Assembly: GCF_040412425.1 (NCBI RefSeq)
Contig: NC_089742.1
Location: 73,827,625 to 73,891,624, forward strand
Length of the DNA stretch: 64,000 nucleotides
DNA from: Macrobrachium rosenbergii
Taxonomy: Eukaryota; Arthropoda; Malacostraca; Decapoda; Palaemonidae
Direction: 5' to 3'
Shown one piece after another: positions 12,056 to 23,689 of this stretch. The notes under the pieces are model-generated. The model had not been told where the DNA came from. It made no database searches and was given only the letters and a program-made list of their open reading frames with translations. Both the position numbers and the translations under genes were made by a program. Position 1 is the first letter of the stretch, and the number at the start of each line of letters is the position of its first letter.

Positions 12056-12702
12056 CAATGGTTCTCAACCAAGGGGGAATTCCCCCATTAGAGGGAATTT
12101 CAGAGTTTCAGAGGGGGGTGATTGTGACCACGGATTGGCAGGCTCAAACTGGCTCTAGAACCACACGAAACGCAGTGTGCATCGGTCCGCACTACTGAGA
12201 GGTTACCCTGGACTTTCTCTCTTCTAGCTTGGGTGTTTGTGTTTGTATTTTGCTGCGTATTATTTGGAATGCACCTTTTGAGGCAGACAATTTTGGAAAG
12301 CGGGTTTGTGGGGAATGACATCCTGACATATGGTGAAAGGGTTCATGGACTAAAAAAAAAAAAGTTGAGTTCCCCGTAATTGGGTAGTGCCGTCAGTTAC
12401 CGTACGCGGTACACTGTAGGCGATACTTAAGGTTCTTTGCAACGTGCCTTCGGCCCCTAGCTGCAACCCCTGTCATTCCTTTCACTGTGCCTCCATTCAT
12501 ATTCTTTCTTCCATCTTACATTCCACCCTCTTCTAACAATTGTTTCATAGTGCAACTGCGAGGTTTTCCTTCTGTTACACCTTTGTAACCTTTTACTCTC
12601 AATTTTCCTCTCAGTTCTGAATGACCTCATAGGTCTCAACGCTTGGCCTTCGGCCTAAATTGCATATTCTAATCTATTCTAAAAAAAGGTTGAGAACCAC
12701 TG
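12056..12702. mobile_element. hAT-like non-autonomous element interrupted by R1
   Basis: The left end CAATGGTTCTCAACC and right end GGTTGAGAACCACTG form terminal inverted repeats close to the CAGTGGTTCTCAACC ends common in hAT elements. An R1 copy occupies 12371-12680. An 8-bp target duplication is not evident, so the copy is old or its outer edges are misplaced. Confidence 0.55.
12371..12680 (+). repeat. dispersed repeat R1, copy 4, with A-rich target duplication
   Basis: R1 copy flanked by a duplicated A-run followed by GTTGAG (left, ending about 12369) and GGTTGAG (right, from 12681). This duplication is good evidence that R1 is a retroposed SINE-like unit. Confidence 0.8.
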
Positions 12703-13653
12703 AGCTAGAAGAGAAGGGTGGTGTAGAATTCCTGTCGCCACAAAATTCTTATCAGTTACAAGGTTACCTCTTCAGTATTGTTAAAGGCCTACAGAAACCC
12801 ACTCTCTCTCACGTGTTTTTCTTTTCTTCGTTTTAACGTGCTTTTTTCCCACGTGAGACTTCAAAACGAACAGTTAAATTGATTTTCCCTTTCGCTGTAT
12901 CGAAGGGTAGAATTACAAGAAGACAGCCCGATGTCTTCCCCCCCCCCCCTTGGGATGTTAAATCATGGATGTTGTCATTTAACGTTTTACACTTTTTTTT
13001 TTTTTAGATATTCCTACAGGGCATAGACAAATCGATTCCATTTCGAAATTAAGCTAGTAAAGGCAAACCAAGGTTTTATTTTCTTAGGAAAGTAAAGTCT
13101 GTAACGAGGTGAATCATAGCAAAACGGTATTCGTTTAGCTGTTGAAAGGTTGACTGTGATCTGGTGTATGACATGGGAATCCTGCTCGCACCTTTCTGAC
13201 GTCAGCAAAGTCAGGAAGTACCTGGGCAAGTTGTCAGCGTTCCAAAATGAGTCCTGACGTTACACGTTCAATAGAAGCAAGTGTGTGCTCACCTTGTTAT
13301 GGTGTGTATTAACACTGCTTTTGATAAGTGAAGAACTACTCGTTTCTTTAGCTTCATCGCAAAGAAAAGAAAAAACAAAAGATGATGTTCAGTGATAATG
13401 CTTCCGTGTTTTGAAAGTACTCTTAATGAATGCAGTCTATGCAGTTGTGTTTCAAATACCAATATAGGGACGAAACGTTACTTTTCGTGGCTTTCCAGAT
13501 ACTAGAAAAAAGAAGAAACTAATGGGTTGGTCTCTACTTAGGCAAGACTCTTCCGTCGCAACATGTGTAATTCCAAGTCTCCTCTTTGGAAATAAGTATT
13601 ATGGGCAATTTCATAGATCGACCATCAACAAGTCATTTCGGAACAATTATTCT
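12703..13653. other. unassigned intronic sequence
   Basis: Contains short poly-C and poly-T runs near 12940-13005. No exon or repeat was recognised. Confidence 0.35.
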
Positions 13654-13960
13654 CGTAGGGGGATATTGCCGTCAGTGCACCTCACGGGGTACACTGTAGG
13701 CTTTGCTAAAGGTTCTTTGCAGCGTCCCTTCGGCCCCTAGCTGCAACTCCTTTCATTCCGTTTACTGTACCTCCATTCACATTATCTTTCTTCCATCTTG
13801 CTATCCACCCTCCCCTAACAATTATTTCATAGTTCAACTGCTTTGAGGTTTTCCTCCTGTTACACCTTTCAAACCTACCTACTCTCATTTTCCTTTCCAG
13901 CGCTGAGTGACTTTATAGGTCCCAGTGCTTGGCCTTGGCCTAAACTCTATATTCCATTCC
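13654..13960 (+). repeat. dispersed repeat R1, copy 5
   Basis: Full-length copy from CGTAGGGGGATATTGCCGTC to CTCTATATTCCATTCC. Confidence 0.8.
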
Positions 13961-14289
13961 AGAAGAATTGAAACAGACTTTCCAGCATTTCTCTTTTTAG
14001 ATCATTAGATAAGAAATAAGTCATTTATAACGTCATTTTGTTCAGCTCATGAAATAATTGATTTCTGATATATTCTTTCAATGATTTTCAGCTGCGCAGA
14101 GAGTATGGCATATGAAAGAAGCACAAATATAGATTACCAGCAGAATGTTTAGCATTTATCTCTTTTAGGGAAAAAAACACATATAGAATCTGATGGTCAC
14201 TTTCACCAGGTATATAGACTTTTATGGTAGCCACCTTGGCCTCAGATCCTCTCGCTTTCCTCAGACTTTTTTGGAAGCCAAGAAGATGG

Positions 14290-14890
14290 AGCAGTGAATA
14301 CTAATATGGAAGGTGGAGTAATGGAGGCGGTTGATTTGTATGGATATTTGGGGGTAGACAGAATGGATGGTGGTAGGATGTGGGTAGTCAGTCAAAGAGC
14401 AGGTGAAGCAAGGAGGGCAACAAACTGTGTGCAAGAGATTGCACAGAGACTTTTGGGACATCTGTGGATGCTAAGTTGGGGATATATGGAAGAGCCATTG
14501 ATCCAAGTTTGCTTGAAGGAACTAAAGCTGGACGCATATGAAAGACAAAAGGTGAAAGCTGCGATTATGAAATGTGTGTGCAGTATATGTGGTATAGTAA
14601 TTAATGGAGGGACGAGACATGTCGAGAAGCATGAGAATAAGAGGTAAAAGGGTTGATGGATGTGAAAGAATGGATCAACGTGCATTAAGGTAGTTTGGAA
14701 ACGCAGAAAGCATTAAGGATGATGAGGTGGTGGAAAGAGTTGAATGATCCATAAATGTCAGGGGCGGGGCTTGGGGGGAGGAGAGGATGACCTAGAAAGT
14801 GGTGGATAGATGGCGTGAAAGAGATACGGGAAAGGAAGGAAGGGTATTCATATACAGGAAGCTCGAGAGTGATAGAAGATGAAGGTGACT
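14290..14890 (+). pseudogene. non-LTR retrotransposon RT C-terminal remnant
   Basis: An open frame of about 117 codons (14294-14647) contains DLYGYLGVDRMDGG, a tract resembling the thumb region of LINE-type RTs, then AYERQKVKAAIMKCVCSICG, resembling the conserved stretch before the C-terminal end. Past a stop, other frames give MRRWWKELNDP and PRKWWIDGVKE, typical of the extreme C-terminus of such RTs. Upstream RT and endonuclease domains are absent, so this is a 5'-truncated, decayed copy, as is usual for LINEs. The family is not assigned. Confidence 0.65.
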
Positions 14891-14947
14891 GAGTGTGTGT
14901 GCTGGGCTGAGCTGAGCATTTTATGTAGGTGTATGACGCCGTTAATG

Positions 14948-15256
14948 TTGAATTGAATATACAATTTAGGGCAAAGGCCAAGCACTGGGACCTATGATGT
15001 CATTCAGCGCTGAAACAGAAATTGACAGTAAAATGTTTGAAAGGTGTAACAGGAGGAAAACCTCGCAGTTGCACTATGAATCAATTCTTAGGAGAGGGTG
15101 GAAAGTAAGATGGAAGAAAGAGAATATGAAAGGAGGTACAGTAAAAGGAACGAAAGGAATAGCAGCTAGGGGCCGAAGGCGTGCTGCAAAGAACCTCAAG
15201 TAAAGCCTACGGTGCACCGCATGAGGTGCACTGACGGCACTACCCCCCTACGGGGG
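14948..15256 (-). repeat. dispersed repeat R1, copy 6
   Basis: Reverse-orientation full-length copy, from GAATTGAATATACAATTTAGG to CACTACCCCCCTACGGGGG. Confidence 0.8.
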
Positions 15257-16360
15257 ATTGTGCCCATGGATCAGGCATTAACAGCCGGTCCCTAAACACC
15301 AGTTGTAATTATACTTGTCTTTACCAAGGATACGAATCCATAAAGGTGTCCAACTGAACGCACAGAGGTCTTACTGTAGTTGCTGTCAGTGCCTCACACT
15401 TCAAAACCATAATGGGTCTGTCATTAGGAAAAAAGAAAAACCACAGTCATCTTGTTACTTGCGCCCGCTGACTTGGAGTTCGTCAATCGTCGTCACACAC
15501 CTCCTCGTAAACGTGGTCAGCAAAGACCACCCGGAAGAGCTACTAGGCGCTGCCCCTCTCTCCTTTACGAATGACAGCGATGTCGGTTTCAAAAACCTCC
15601 TCCGGTCTGAGCATGGTATCGGCGGCCTCCATGTCCGGTCAACTGTGCAGTAATCCTTTTCCCATCTGAAGTACCAGAGACCATTTTCCCACACGCCATC
15701 TTGATTGACCAGTCGAAGGAAGGGCATATAGCCTTGTCAGTCTTACAGAAAACTACGGAAATTGCACTGCGGAATGCTGTATATATTTTTTTAATGAACG
15801 CTAACAATTATCTAAGAGAACGTCGCTTAATTCTTGCTTTGGGTTTTGACAAAAAATATCTTTGTTGTAAGAGATACAACATTTTGACATATACAGTACA
15901 TTATATTATCGTCCAGTTAGTAAAATTTCTTTGTACCTGTAAATGATAGCGAACACTAAGCTATTTTAGGATTAAGGGACAAATCGAGCAGACATATACC
16001 AATTAGATATTACAACTGTGTGATATAAAAGGCGTATGAGGTGACTAGCCAACCCAATGCTAATTATGTGGACAGGTGAGAGACAACTGCAAATGACCTC
16101 AGAATGCGAATTGCAGGGCCCTTAGCGAAGAATTTAGGGCAATAAAAAGAATTCCAGGATAAGTTGCTCTTTGTAACCCTTAAAAAGTGCCTCCTTGAAT
16201 CTCCAGCAGCCATCGGCTATAGTATGGTATAGTGTTGGCCGGTAATAAACTCACAGGAAAAAAAGTCACAGAAAAAAGTCTTAATTTTGTCTAGGGAAAA
16301 TGTCACATTAATTTATGGTGGCAATTAACGCAATTAAAGTAATAAAACAGAAAATATTTT
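15257..16360. other. unassigned sequence with a GC-richer island (about 15450-15720)
   Basis: Most of this stretch is plain. The 15450-15720 segment is less AT-rich than its surroundings and is open on both strands (90 codons on the -, part of 112 on the +), but neither frame has a domain I recognise, and I see no convincing splice signals. Confidence 0.35.
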
Positions 16361-16533
16361 GGATCTTTCCTAGTTAGTGAGGACTGATATTTCTTGGGGG
16401 TCATTATCTTTATTATGTTTACAGTCTTTTGTTTGTTTTTACGGTCATCCCCAACGGGCTTGTATTAAACACGCCGCAAAGGTACGGGCACATACCGGGT
16501 TAAAACCCTTGGGGGTCACTATCTAGGAAAGAT
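16361..16533 (+). mobile_element. MITE family M1, copy 2
   Basis: Left end GGATCTTTCCTAGTTAGTG, right end GTCACTATCTAGGAAAGAT. The interior is shared with 20771-20973 (TTTACAGTCTTTTGTTT and GGGTTAAAACCCTTGGGGG), with an internal deletion near the left end. Confidence 0.7.
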
Positions 16534-16805
16534 TAATGTAACTTTTTTTCCTGAGACTTTTTTACATGCTACTTTTTTTTTTTTACCTGGATTCATTATA
16601 GTATCGTCCTTGTTAATGAGAAAAAGAGCAGCCCCTCGCGGAGAAAAGGAACATAATGTTATGCAAAAATAACTTTGTGTTCAGTAGGCAATTGTGCATC
16701 TTCAAACTGGTGCATCCGCGACAGTATCACGACTCGTGGAGACGATGCTGCCGTCCAGCTCTTTGCAGAGATACAACTGGAGATCCGAAGTAATCCCAAT
16801 AACAC

Positions 16806-17075
16806 ACATGGTGCACTGTAGGTACTTAAGGGTCTCTGCAGCGTCCCTTCGGCCCCTTAGCTGCAACCTCTTTCATTCCTTTTACCATACCTCCGTTCAT
16901 ATTCTTGTTCTTTCATCTGACTTTCCACCCTCTCTGACAATTGTTTCATAGTTCAACTGCGAGGTTTTCCTCCTGTTATACCTGTTAAACCTTCTTCCTG
17001 TCAATTTTCGTTTCAGCGCTGAATGACTTCATAGGTCCCAGCGCTTGGCCTTTGGCATAAATTCTACTTTCTGTT
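16806..17075 (+). repeat. dispersed repeat R1, copy 7 (head truncated)
   Basis: Begins at ATGGTGCACTGTAGG and so lacks the first few tens of bases of R1. It runs to the ATAAATTCTACTTT tail. Confidence 0.75.
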
Positions 17076-17571
17076 CTATGTTCAGTCCTAAATCATACCA
17101 AATAAGGTAAGATACGAACACCGTAAGCTCGGACTGCTCTCATTTTTGTGCAAATGACACGAATTGACAGACGGACGTCCTTCTGCACAAGGATATAAAT
17201 ATGCAAAGGAAATAGCTGACAGGAGAAACATAATAATGCACCAGAATAAGTTTGATATTTGTCTTGCAGAGTGTCTCACAGCAAAGATGTCAGGCAAATG
17301 CATGCATTATAATCATTCTACCATGATTTGTCGAGTGAAGAGATATGTATAACTGACTTAGTCTTTAAGATTCAATTTGGAGTGTTAAAACAAGATTTGC
17401 CGCTAGTCAGTATCATATTTAGCGCCCCATTCTTATGCATTGCTAGAAATTTTATCAATATGATGTGTTGTTATACTTAAAGTTTCTGTATTTGCTTATT
17501 ATGGCATGAAATATCAAGTGTTATTCAGATAACGGCGTTTGATGTTAAGTTGTTTTGTCATCTCTTTTCAG
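17076..17571. other. unassigned intronic sequence before LIM exon 2
   Basis: No separate feature seen. The last bases (TCATCTCTTTTCAG) are the pyrimidine tract and acceptor for the exon at 17572. Confidence 0.45.
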
Positions 17572-17698
17572 AATGGCCCGCCAACCAGCAACATCCCAGC
17601 TACGATGGAGGCCTATGTGGCTCCCCTAAAACAAGCTGCCCCAACTGTGAAGCCTGGAAAGCCTAAGTGGGGAGGAGCCGATTACTGTGTCAGATGCT
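17572..17698 (+). CDS. Mlp84B: muscle LIM protein, inter-LIM linker exon and start of the last LIM domain
   Basis: A 127-nt exon between acceptor ..CTCTTTTCAG and donor GTAAGT. It continues in frame from the 8808-8962 exon (42 codons plus one base). It encodes a Pro/Ala-rich linker (NIPATMEAYVAP, a segment also seen between LIM domains of insect Mlp84B) and then GGADYCVRC, the first CxxC of the next LIM domain. The preceding intron is about 8.6 kb and full of repeats. Confidence 0.88.
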
Positions 17699-17704
17699 GT
17701 AAGT

Positions 17705-19100
17705 TTGATAAACCATGAAAAGTTCATATCTTCATACAGCCCTCGCCTTTGCATATGCGGACCTGGTGCTGTTGTTTTAGATTCAGGTGGCCCTATGCCA
17801 GCATGGGCTCTTGCACTCGGCAGACCCTAGTACACACAGAAGTACCTGTAGGAGGCGATAAACAAAAAAAAAAAAAAAATCATGAGTAGAATAAGGTGAC
17901 GGGTTATAATACTCCTTGCGTTCGTATGCGTATTTGTGAAGAGTAAATTGGAATCCGAAGAAGGAAAGAAAAGGGTAGGTTGGTTACCTGACGTTTTAAA
18001 TAGGTAGCCTATATGAGGGACTAATTATTGAAAGCCCACTACAAAGCTTGTTGAAGGTGTAGCTGTTATTAAGCTGGTTTTGGACAAAGAGAGCAGCCAG
18101 GTAAGTTACTTTCAGGCATCGTGCTGTCTTGTATGCGCTGCTGTTGTATTTAAAATCTAAAACAATTATTTGGAACCTGTCTTTTTAGAAATATTTTGCT
18201 GACTTAGTTTCGTTTGTTCCTTTATTGCCTTTGCTTTCTAATTTACATCATGAACCTCATGTTCTTCCTCATTTTTATATCCTGTGTTACAAAACTATAC
18301 GTGTTGCTTGTCTTCAAACAGCTCGTGAGGTTCTGTAAGTCTGCTGTGAAACGCTTTCATGTCCTGCATTGCAAGTTGGATCCTTAGGAATTTCAACACT
18401 ATTTACCTCAGAGTCTGTCGAGAATTTACTGACAAATGTTCGTGTCACAAACAGAGTTTACTCATTTTATTCTCAAATATTATTTTATAAACTCTCTCGA
18501 GGGAGAAGTGAAGATTTCAAAGTTTTCGAAAGCTGAAGAGATGGAGACTTTCTTTATTCAACTCTTGCAAACTCAGAATGCTACTTCAGTTGCTTGGCCC
18601 GTAGACTACAGATGTGAAAGTATTGATAAATTTTGTAAACCTTTATATTCTCAATGAACACTGTTGTTATACTTGTAAGCTGGCGTATGTTGTATATCCT
18701 TCTTAAGATTTGCCACACATTTATATTCCTTGTTGTATTTTGTTCCTCTAGACATAGTGTAAGTTGCCAATTTCTATGATATTTGAAGATAATTCACCAT
18801 TTTCTGGTCATGGTAGTTATTAATCATTAGACTGAAGCTAATGTCAGTTATGACTGCATCCAATCAAAAAAAAAAAAAAAAAAAAACACTTATAATTCTA
18901 TGACAAACGCCTTAGAATGTAGTTCAAGTACGGAAATCACAGTGGCTTCTGTCTTTGTTTGTGCTCAAGTATGCAACCCGTATCAAAAAGGTTGCGGTCT
19001 ATGACAGCAGGAAATTATTCATATCATTGCAGCAGCAACAACATCCGTTTTACTGTCTGATTTGGCAAAAAAAAAAAAAAAAAAACTCACTATTTAGTTA
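17705..19100. other. unassigned intronic sequence
   Basis: Around 17740-17850 there is a tract with GATTCAGGTGGCCCTATGCC and GGCTCTTGCACTCGG that looks like a dispersed repeat fragment, but I cannot assign it. There are poly-A runs near 18870 and 19065. No exon seen. Confidence 0.35.
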
Positions 19101-19359
19101 ATCAGCTTTCATTTTTGTGTTATTTTCTGAATTTGTTTGCAAATTATTGATGATTGCATTTGTCAGACATAAAGGTTCCTCTGTGCTGATCAAGCGTTTG
19201 GCTGCTTATACATCCTACACCAGTTTCACGGCAGATCTGATGTTAAATTTCATTCGTGCATTTGCACAAAACCCTTTTTTAGTTTTCTGTAAAAGAAAAC
19301 TATTGAGATGGCTATTTGTCTGCCCGCCTTCAGATTTTTACGGGCTGCTCTGTGAGCAA

Positions 19360-19720
19360 GGGCCCGTGCTGGCATAAAGCCAGCTCAATCAATAACAACA
19401 GATCTTTAAAACTACTGAGGCTTGAGGGCTGCAAATTGTATGTTGATCATCCACCCTCCAGGTACAAACATTCCAAATTGCAGCCCTCTACCTCAGTAGG
19501 TTTTTTTAAGATTAAAGTTAGCCATGATCGTGCGTCTGGCACCGCTATAGGTGCAAGAACACATTCCACCACCGGGCCGTGGCTGAAAGTTTCATGGGCC
19601 GTGGCGCGTTTTTTACTTGCTTTTTTTTTTATGATTACTCTAAAGCAAAGTAGCATGAGAGGAGACCACAGACAATTGCATTTTGGCCTCTGAGAAACTA
19701 CCACTTCAGTCGTAGTTGTA
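19360..19720. repeat. dispersed repeat with a strong hairpin
   Basis: TACTGAGGCTTGAGGGCTGC (about 19410) is nearly complementary to GCAGCCCTCTACCTCAGTA (about 19480), giving a hairpin of about 23 bp with a loop of roughly 45 bp. It is followed by GGGCCGTGGCTGAAAGTTTC and a partial echo GGGCCGTGGCGCG. The arrangement suggests a mobile repeat; the class is unknown. Confidence 0.5.
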
Positions 19721-19901
19721 GCTCGCCATGTGGCCTAGGTTTGTTAGACAGTGAGATATGTACTTAAAATAAGAATATCTTGAAATGCGTTGCGTATTGA
19801 AAATATGATTCTCATTCATTTGCGAGGCAAACCACAAGACGGCCGTACACGTAATGTTACCACAAGTAATTTTCCGGTAGATATATTATTTGTGTAAAAA
19901 A

Positions 19902-20289
19902 CAGTGGCGTAAGTAGCGTTAGTGGCGCCCAGAGCGGACTCTGAAAGTGCCGCCCCATTTCCGTGCTAAAAAGTACTCAAGTGGTGAAGATTATACGCAC
20001 ATTTTAAACCTTAACATCTCACTCATTTATTTTATTTCATAAAGCTAAAACTAAAACAACACAGCAGATTTACAACGGAACCCTACAAGCTTTGTTTGAA
20101 GCGAATTCGCTAATTACATCAAGGTCCAACAGCAGAGTCGATAAATCGCTGTTCAGTGTTCCGGTCAGACGAAATCTACTGATAAATCTAGAATTAAGCC
20201 AGGCCAGACCTGCTCAAAAGATGCCAGAGTGCCTCCTCCCTCGGACAGTGCCGGCCGGGTAGACCCTCCCCCCCTTAGTTACGTCACTA
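19902..20289. mobile_element. possible hAT-type MITE
   Basis: The left end CAGTGGCGTAAGTAG and right end CTTAGTTACGTCACTA are near-complementary and resemble CAGTGGCGTAACTA ends of hAT elements. No target duplication is clear and there is no coding capacity. Confidence 0.45.
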
Positions 20290-20540
20290 GTGACAAATTT
20301 TTGTCTGGTTGGATATTTTTACAAGCAATGCAGTATATAGGTATTTGGTCACTCCATACTTTTCTAATCATTTAAAAACTTGATTACTTCATAATTGTTG
20401 GTTTTGCGAATTCAGACAAGTTGCTTGATAGCTTTCTTATTCAAAAGGGGGTTTATTTGAGAGCGTAGGCCTTTCCGTATTACTTGTCACAAATAAACAT
20501 GTTGTACCATGTTCTCTCAGTGTTAGTGTTACTAGGACAA

Positions 20541-20542
<2 letters not shown>

Positions 20543-20608
<66 letters not shown>
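20543..20608. repeat. (TC)33 microsatellite
   Basis: A pure TC run of 66 bp in the second LIM intron. Confidence 0.97.
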
Positions 20609-20612
<4 letters not shown>

Positions 20613-20770
20613 CCTAATAGAAGGTTATATAATTTGTATTGTATAACTTTTTGTTATTATCAATATTTTTCGATCTTTCTTTTTTCAGGTATCAGCATTC
20701 TCTGTTTTTAGTTACCTTTATTGTACTGTAATTGGGCAGTTTGTTCCAAACTAGTTCCGTATGGGTTTAT

Positions 20771-20973
20771 GGATCTGTCGTAGATAGTGACCCCCAGCAA
20801 AGTTCTGGGGTCGTTATCTAGGACTAATATTTCTTGGGAGTCATTATCTTTATGATATTTACAGTCTTTTGTTTATGTTTTTACGGTAATCCCCAGCGAG
20901 CTTGTACTAAGCACGCCACAAAGGTGGATACACACCGGGTTAAAACCCTTGGGGGTCACTCTCTGGGAAAGAT
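20771..20973 (+). mobile_element. MITE family M1, copy 3
   Basis: About 203 bp with ends GGATCTGTCGTAGATAGTG and GTCACTCTCTGGGAAAGAT. It contains the fullest interior of the three copies, including a nested TAGTGACCCCCAGC / GGGGTCGTTATCTA inverted pair near the left end. Confidence 0.7.
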
Positions 20974-21763
20974 TCGGGTTTGTTTACAAGTGCAAGTAGG
21001 AGGTCTTTCTAAAAAATCTTTGGGCTGACTTTGAAGGATACTTACTGAAACCACAACACTGTGTAAAGATGCATTTGGTTTACTATAAGTATTATATCTG
21101 ATATAAAATGCAAATGGCCTTTAAAGTATATGCCTTATAAAATCACAAGATAGAAATCATTCAGTTACAAGAAATTTTTCCAGTTATTAGCTAAGTGACA
21201 TATTTCAGCAGCATCAATTTTATAAGAGTCAATTATGAATCCTTGAAATTTCCTATGAAAAAAAAATATGCCGGTTGTTAAAATACTGTTGCCCTCATGC
21301 TGCAAATAGAAAACTAGATGTGGAAAAGTGTAAATGATAACCATTTTTTATGATATGAGAATCTTATTAATAAGATGATAAAACAGGTCTTTATCTAAAA
21401 TAATTTTTCTCATACCCTTCAGTAATCGTATGTAAAATTTTGTTTTGGTCGTGTCACGAATGAAAAGAATTTGGTTTGGCTTTCTACTTACCTTTATGAG
21501 CAGTTTTTTTTAAATTTAATCTTTGTAAGGATCAAAATAACTGTGTAGCAAAGAAATATGAGAAATGTGTGATTTATATCCAAAGTAAAAAAAAAAAAGT
21601 AGCCGATATGTTGTCGATTCTGTTTCAGTCTTTTTGTTGACTTTCAGTAGCTAGAGCTACTATCAAGGAGCACGCCTCCTGTACACCACTGTAGTTACAT
21701 AAGATCTGAATGCAAAATAAGGGCAGTCTCTTTCTCTTACGGGATGATCCTAATCCATTGCAG
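20974..21763. other. unassigned intronic sequence before LIM exon 3
   Basis: AT-rich sequence with no recognisable feature. It ends in CTAATCCATTGCAG, the acceptor of the exon at 21764. Confidence 0.45.
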
Positions 21764-21901
21764 CCAAGCAGGTATTCATGGCAGAGCGAATAATGGCAGC
21801 CGGGGGAGCATGGCACAAGGCTTGCTTCAGCTGTCGCGAATGTCACAAGAGGCTCGACTCCCACTCCATAAGGGAACGTGAACAGGACATTTACTGCAAC
21901 C
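21764..21901 (+). CDS. Mlp84B: muscle LIM protein, exon carrying most of the last LIM domain
   Basis: A 138-nt exon (2 bases + 45 codons + 1 base) between acceptor ..CATTGCAG and donor GTAAGT. It completes the zinc-binding pattern begun in the previous exon: CVRC, then 17 residues to H in AWHKACFSCRECHKRLD, then 17 residues to IYCN, with the final Cys in the next exon. All eight ligands of a LIM domain are therefore present across three exons. Confidence 0.92.
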
Positions 21902-22084
21902 GTAAGTATTCTGGGCCCAAGTATGGTGGCAGAGTTGTCACATTTACTGCACCTAGAATTTGTCTCCCCTTTAAAAAGTGAAATTTTCCACGAAGAGTAA
22001 ATTTTGTGCAGTATTTTGCTAATTTACATCGCAGACGAGTTACGCTACGTATAAATTTTAGTTCTTCATTGAAAGAAATTGAAA

Positions 22085-22086
<2 letters not shown>

Positions 22087-22163
<77 letters not shown>
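22087..22163. repeat. (GA)38 microsatellite in the 374-bp last intron
   Basis: A pure GA run of about 77 bp between LIM exons 3 and 4. Confidence 0.97.
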
Positions 22164-22166
<3 letters not shown>

Positions 22167-22275
22167 GCAAATCGTCTCAGACAAATTCGTAAACCAGGAA
22201 TAACTCAGTAGTGTATTTGGAAATATGTTGTCTGTGACTCAGTTCGTAATGATTAAGAGGTGTTTTCCTTTTCAG

Positions 22276-22340
22276 CCTGTTACGGGAAGAACTTTGGACC
22301 GAAGGGGTACTGGGGCTGGTCTTCTGCCAAAGTTTCATAA
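22276..22340 (+). CDS. Mlp84B: muscle LIM protein, terminal coding exon
   Basis: Acceptor ..CCTTTTCAG, then two bases completing a Pro codon, CYGKNFGPKGYWGWSSAKVS and TAA at 22338-22340. The first Cys is the eighth zinc ligand of the last LIM domain. The GPKG that normally opens the glycine-rich tail is kept, but the rest of that tail (GYG.G.G) is replaced by a short Trp/Ser-containing end. The stop is followed by AT-rich sequence that fits a 3' UTR. Confidence 0.88.
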
Positions 22341-23060
22341 ATGTGGCTCTTGAAGGCAAAGTTCGAAGCACTTTCACCATTCTAGGTTTAGCATTGGTCA
22401 TTATGTAACCTTATTCATTGATGCTTGGTTCATGAATTTATATGCATTTTGATTTTGTTAGCAGTATAACTTATAACTTTTAAGGACAGATAATCATGAC
22501 TAAAGTAACTTTCAGTGGAAATTTTTCAACTATTAACAAAGTCAATTATCAGATTGTTTTATTTATCTTCACCTTATTGTGCACCTTGTGTATAGATGAT
22601 AGTTTTGTCTTTTAAGAATATGTTATCTCGGTCAATTTTTTTTATTATAGTAGCCATTCTATATTCCCTTTTTTATTCGTAGGTTTAACGAACTGCAAGT
22701 GAGCTTAGCTTTGTACTTGAGTTCATTTGGTTTTAATTTACTTTGACCAAGTAATTATGGATATTGAGTCTTGCAGTTATATCTCTTAATTGTATGTATG
22801 CATTTACAGTATTCTTCTGACCAGAAGTCAGCTTTACATAATGATGTGTGAAGTATTGAATGTAAAATTAAATAGACTAAATTTAGTTTCATGTATGCAG
22901 TTTCATTCTTCACCTGGTTTTACTTTTGCTAATTTTTTTTTTTTTTCCTTTTTACCTCACATTTGTCAGCTGTTACTGAATTTCCATACCCAAAACTAGT
23001 TTAAACAAAGGAAAGTCCTGTTATCGGATGATGATTTAGCAGAGTGCAACAGAAATAAAA
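22341..23060 (+). other. 3' UTR of the LIM gene, candidate polyadenylation signal
   Basis: AT-rich, non-coding sequence follows the stop. AATAAA occurs at 23054-23059 and is a reasonable cleavage signal, but the true 3' end cannot be fixed from sequence alone. Confidence 0.45.
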
Positions 23061-23640
23061 GCACGTTTTTATACGGCCAGGCTTTGAATTATTAGCATGC
23101 ACAGTGTCGAAAAACAGAGAAAATCTCAAGTTAACAATATAAAGAATGGAAAAATAAGTGTTTAAGAAGTTTACTTAATGTATTGTATCTTAAACTGCTA
23201 CTAATACACAACTGTATATGAGACATGTAATTTGACTGACTATACGTATTTAGTCTTTACATGACATGTCATGGAATGGGTGTATTGGCCGAGTTGTTGT
23301 GAGTTCACTGAGGTACTCTACGAACTATTAGGCCGGGTATTCACGAACGATCAGGTTTACCTGTCAGTTCACCCGCGACCATTCGAGGATGAGCGTCCAC
23401 AGGAAAAGAGTAGAACTGGCAGTCGGACCGTCAATTAGAAGTCATCGTCCTCAGTTCTCGTTTTGTCTTCATCTTGGCAACACTATAAGACATCTTGATG
23501 TATGGTTTTTAACTGCAACTTGGTGTCTGGACTTCAGTTTAAAACTCACCGTTGGAAATTCTGAAAAGCAAGTACCAAAATAACGTTGCTGTTGATCTTA
23601 TCTGGATTATATGTAAGTGCCGTGCCAAGTTTGTTAGGAT
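23061..23640. other. intergenic sequence, nothing assigned
   Basis: Around 23330-23440 a tract GGCCGGGTATTCACGAACGA looks like the edge of a DNA transposon end, but no partner end was found. Confidence 0.35.
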
Positions 23641-23689
23641 GTAGGTTACTGGACTGGAACCCCGTTACCTACAGGTTCCCTGAACATAC

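Noticed and set aside
21778..21981. Reading the frame at 21778 as a stand-alone small LIM protein
   Set aside because: The acceptor at 21763 and donor at 21902 fit the exon phases of the LIM gene; residues after 21901 are intron.
22006..22203. Open frames through GA/TC runs (also 7650-7871, 20484-20711)
   Set aside because: Simple-repeat translations in introns; the flanking LIM splice sites place them outside the mRNA.
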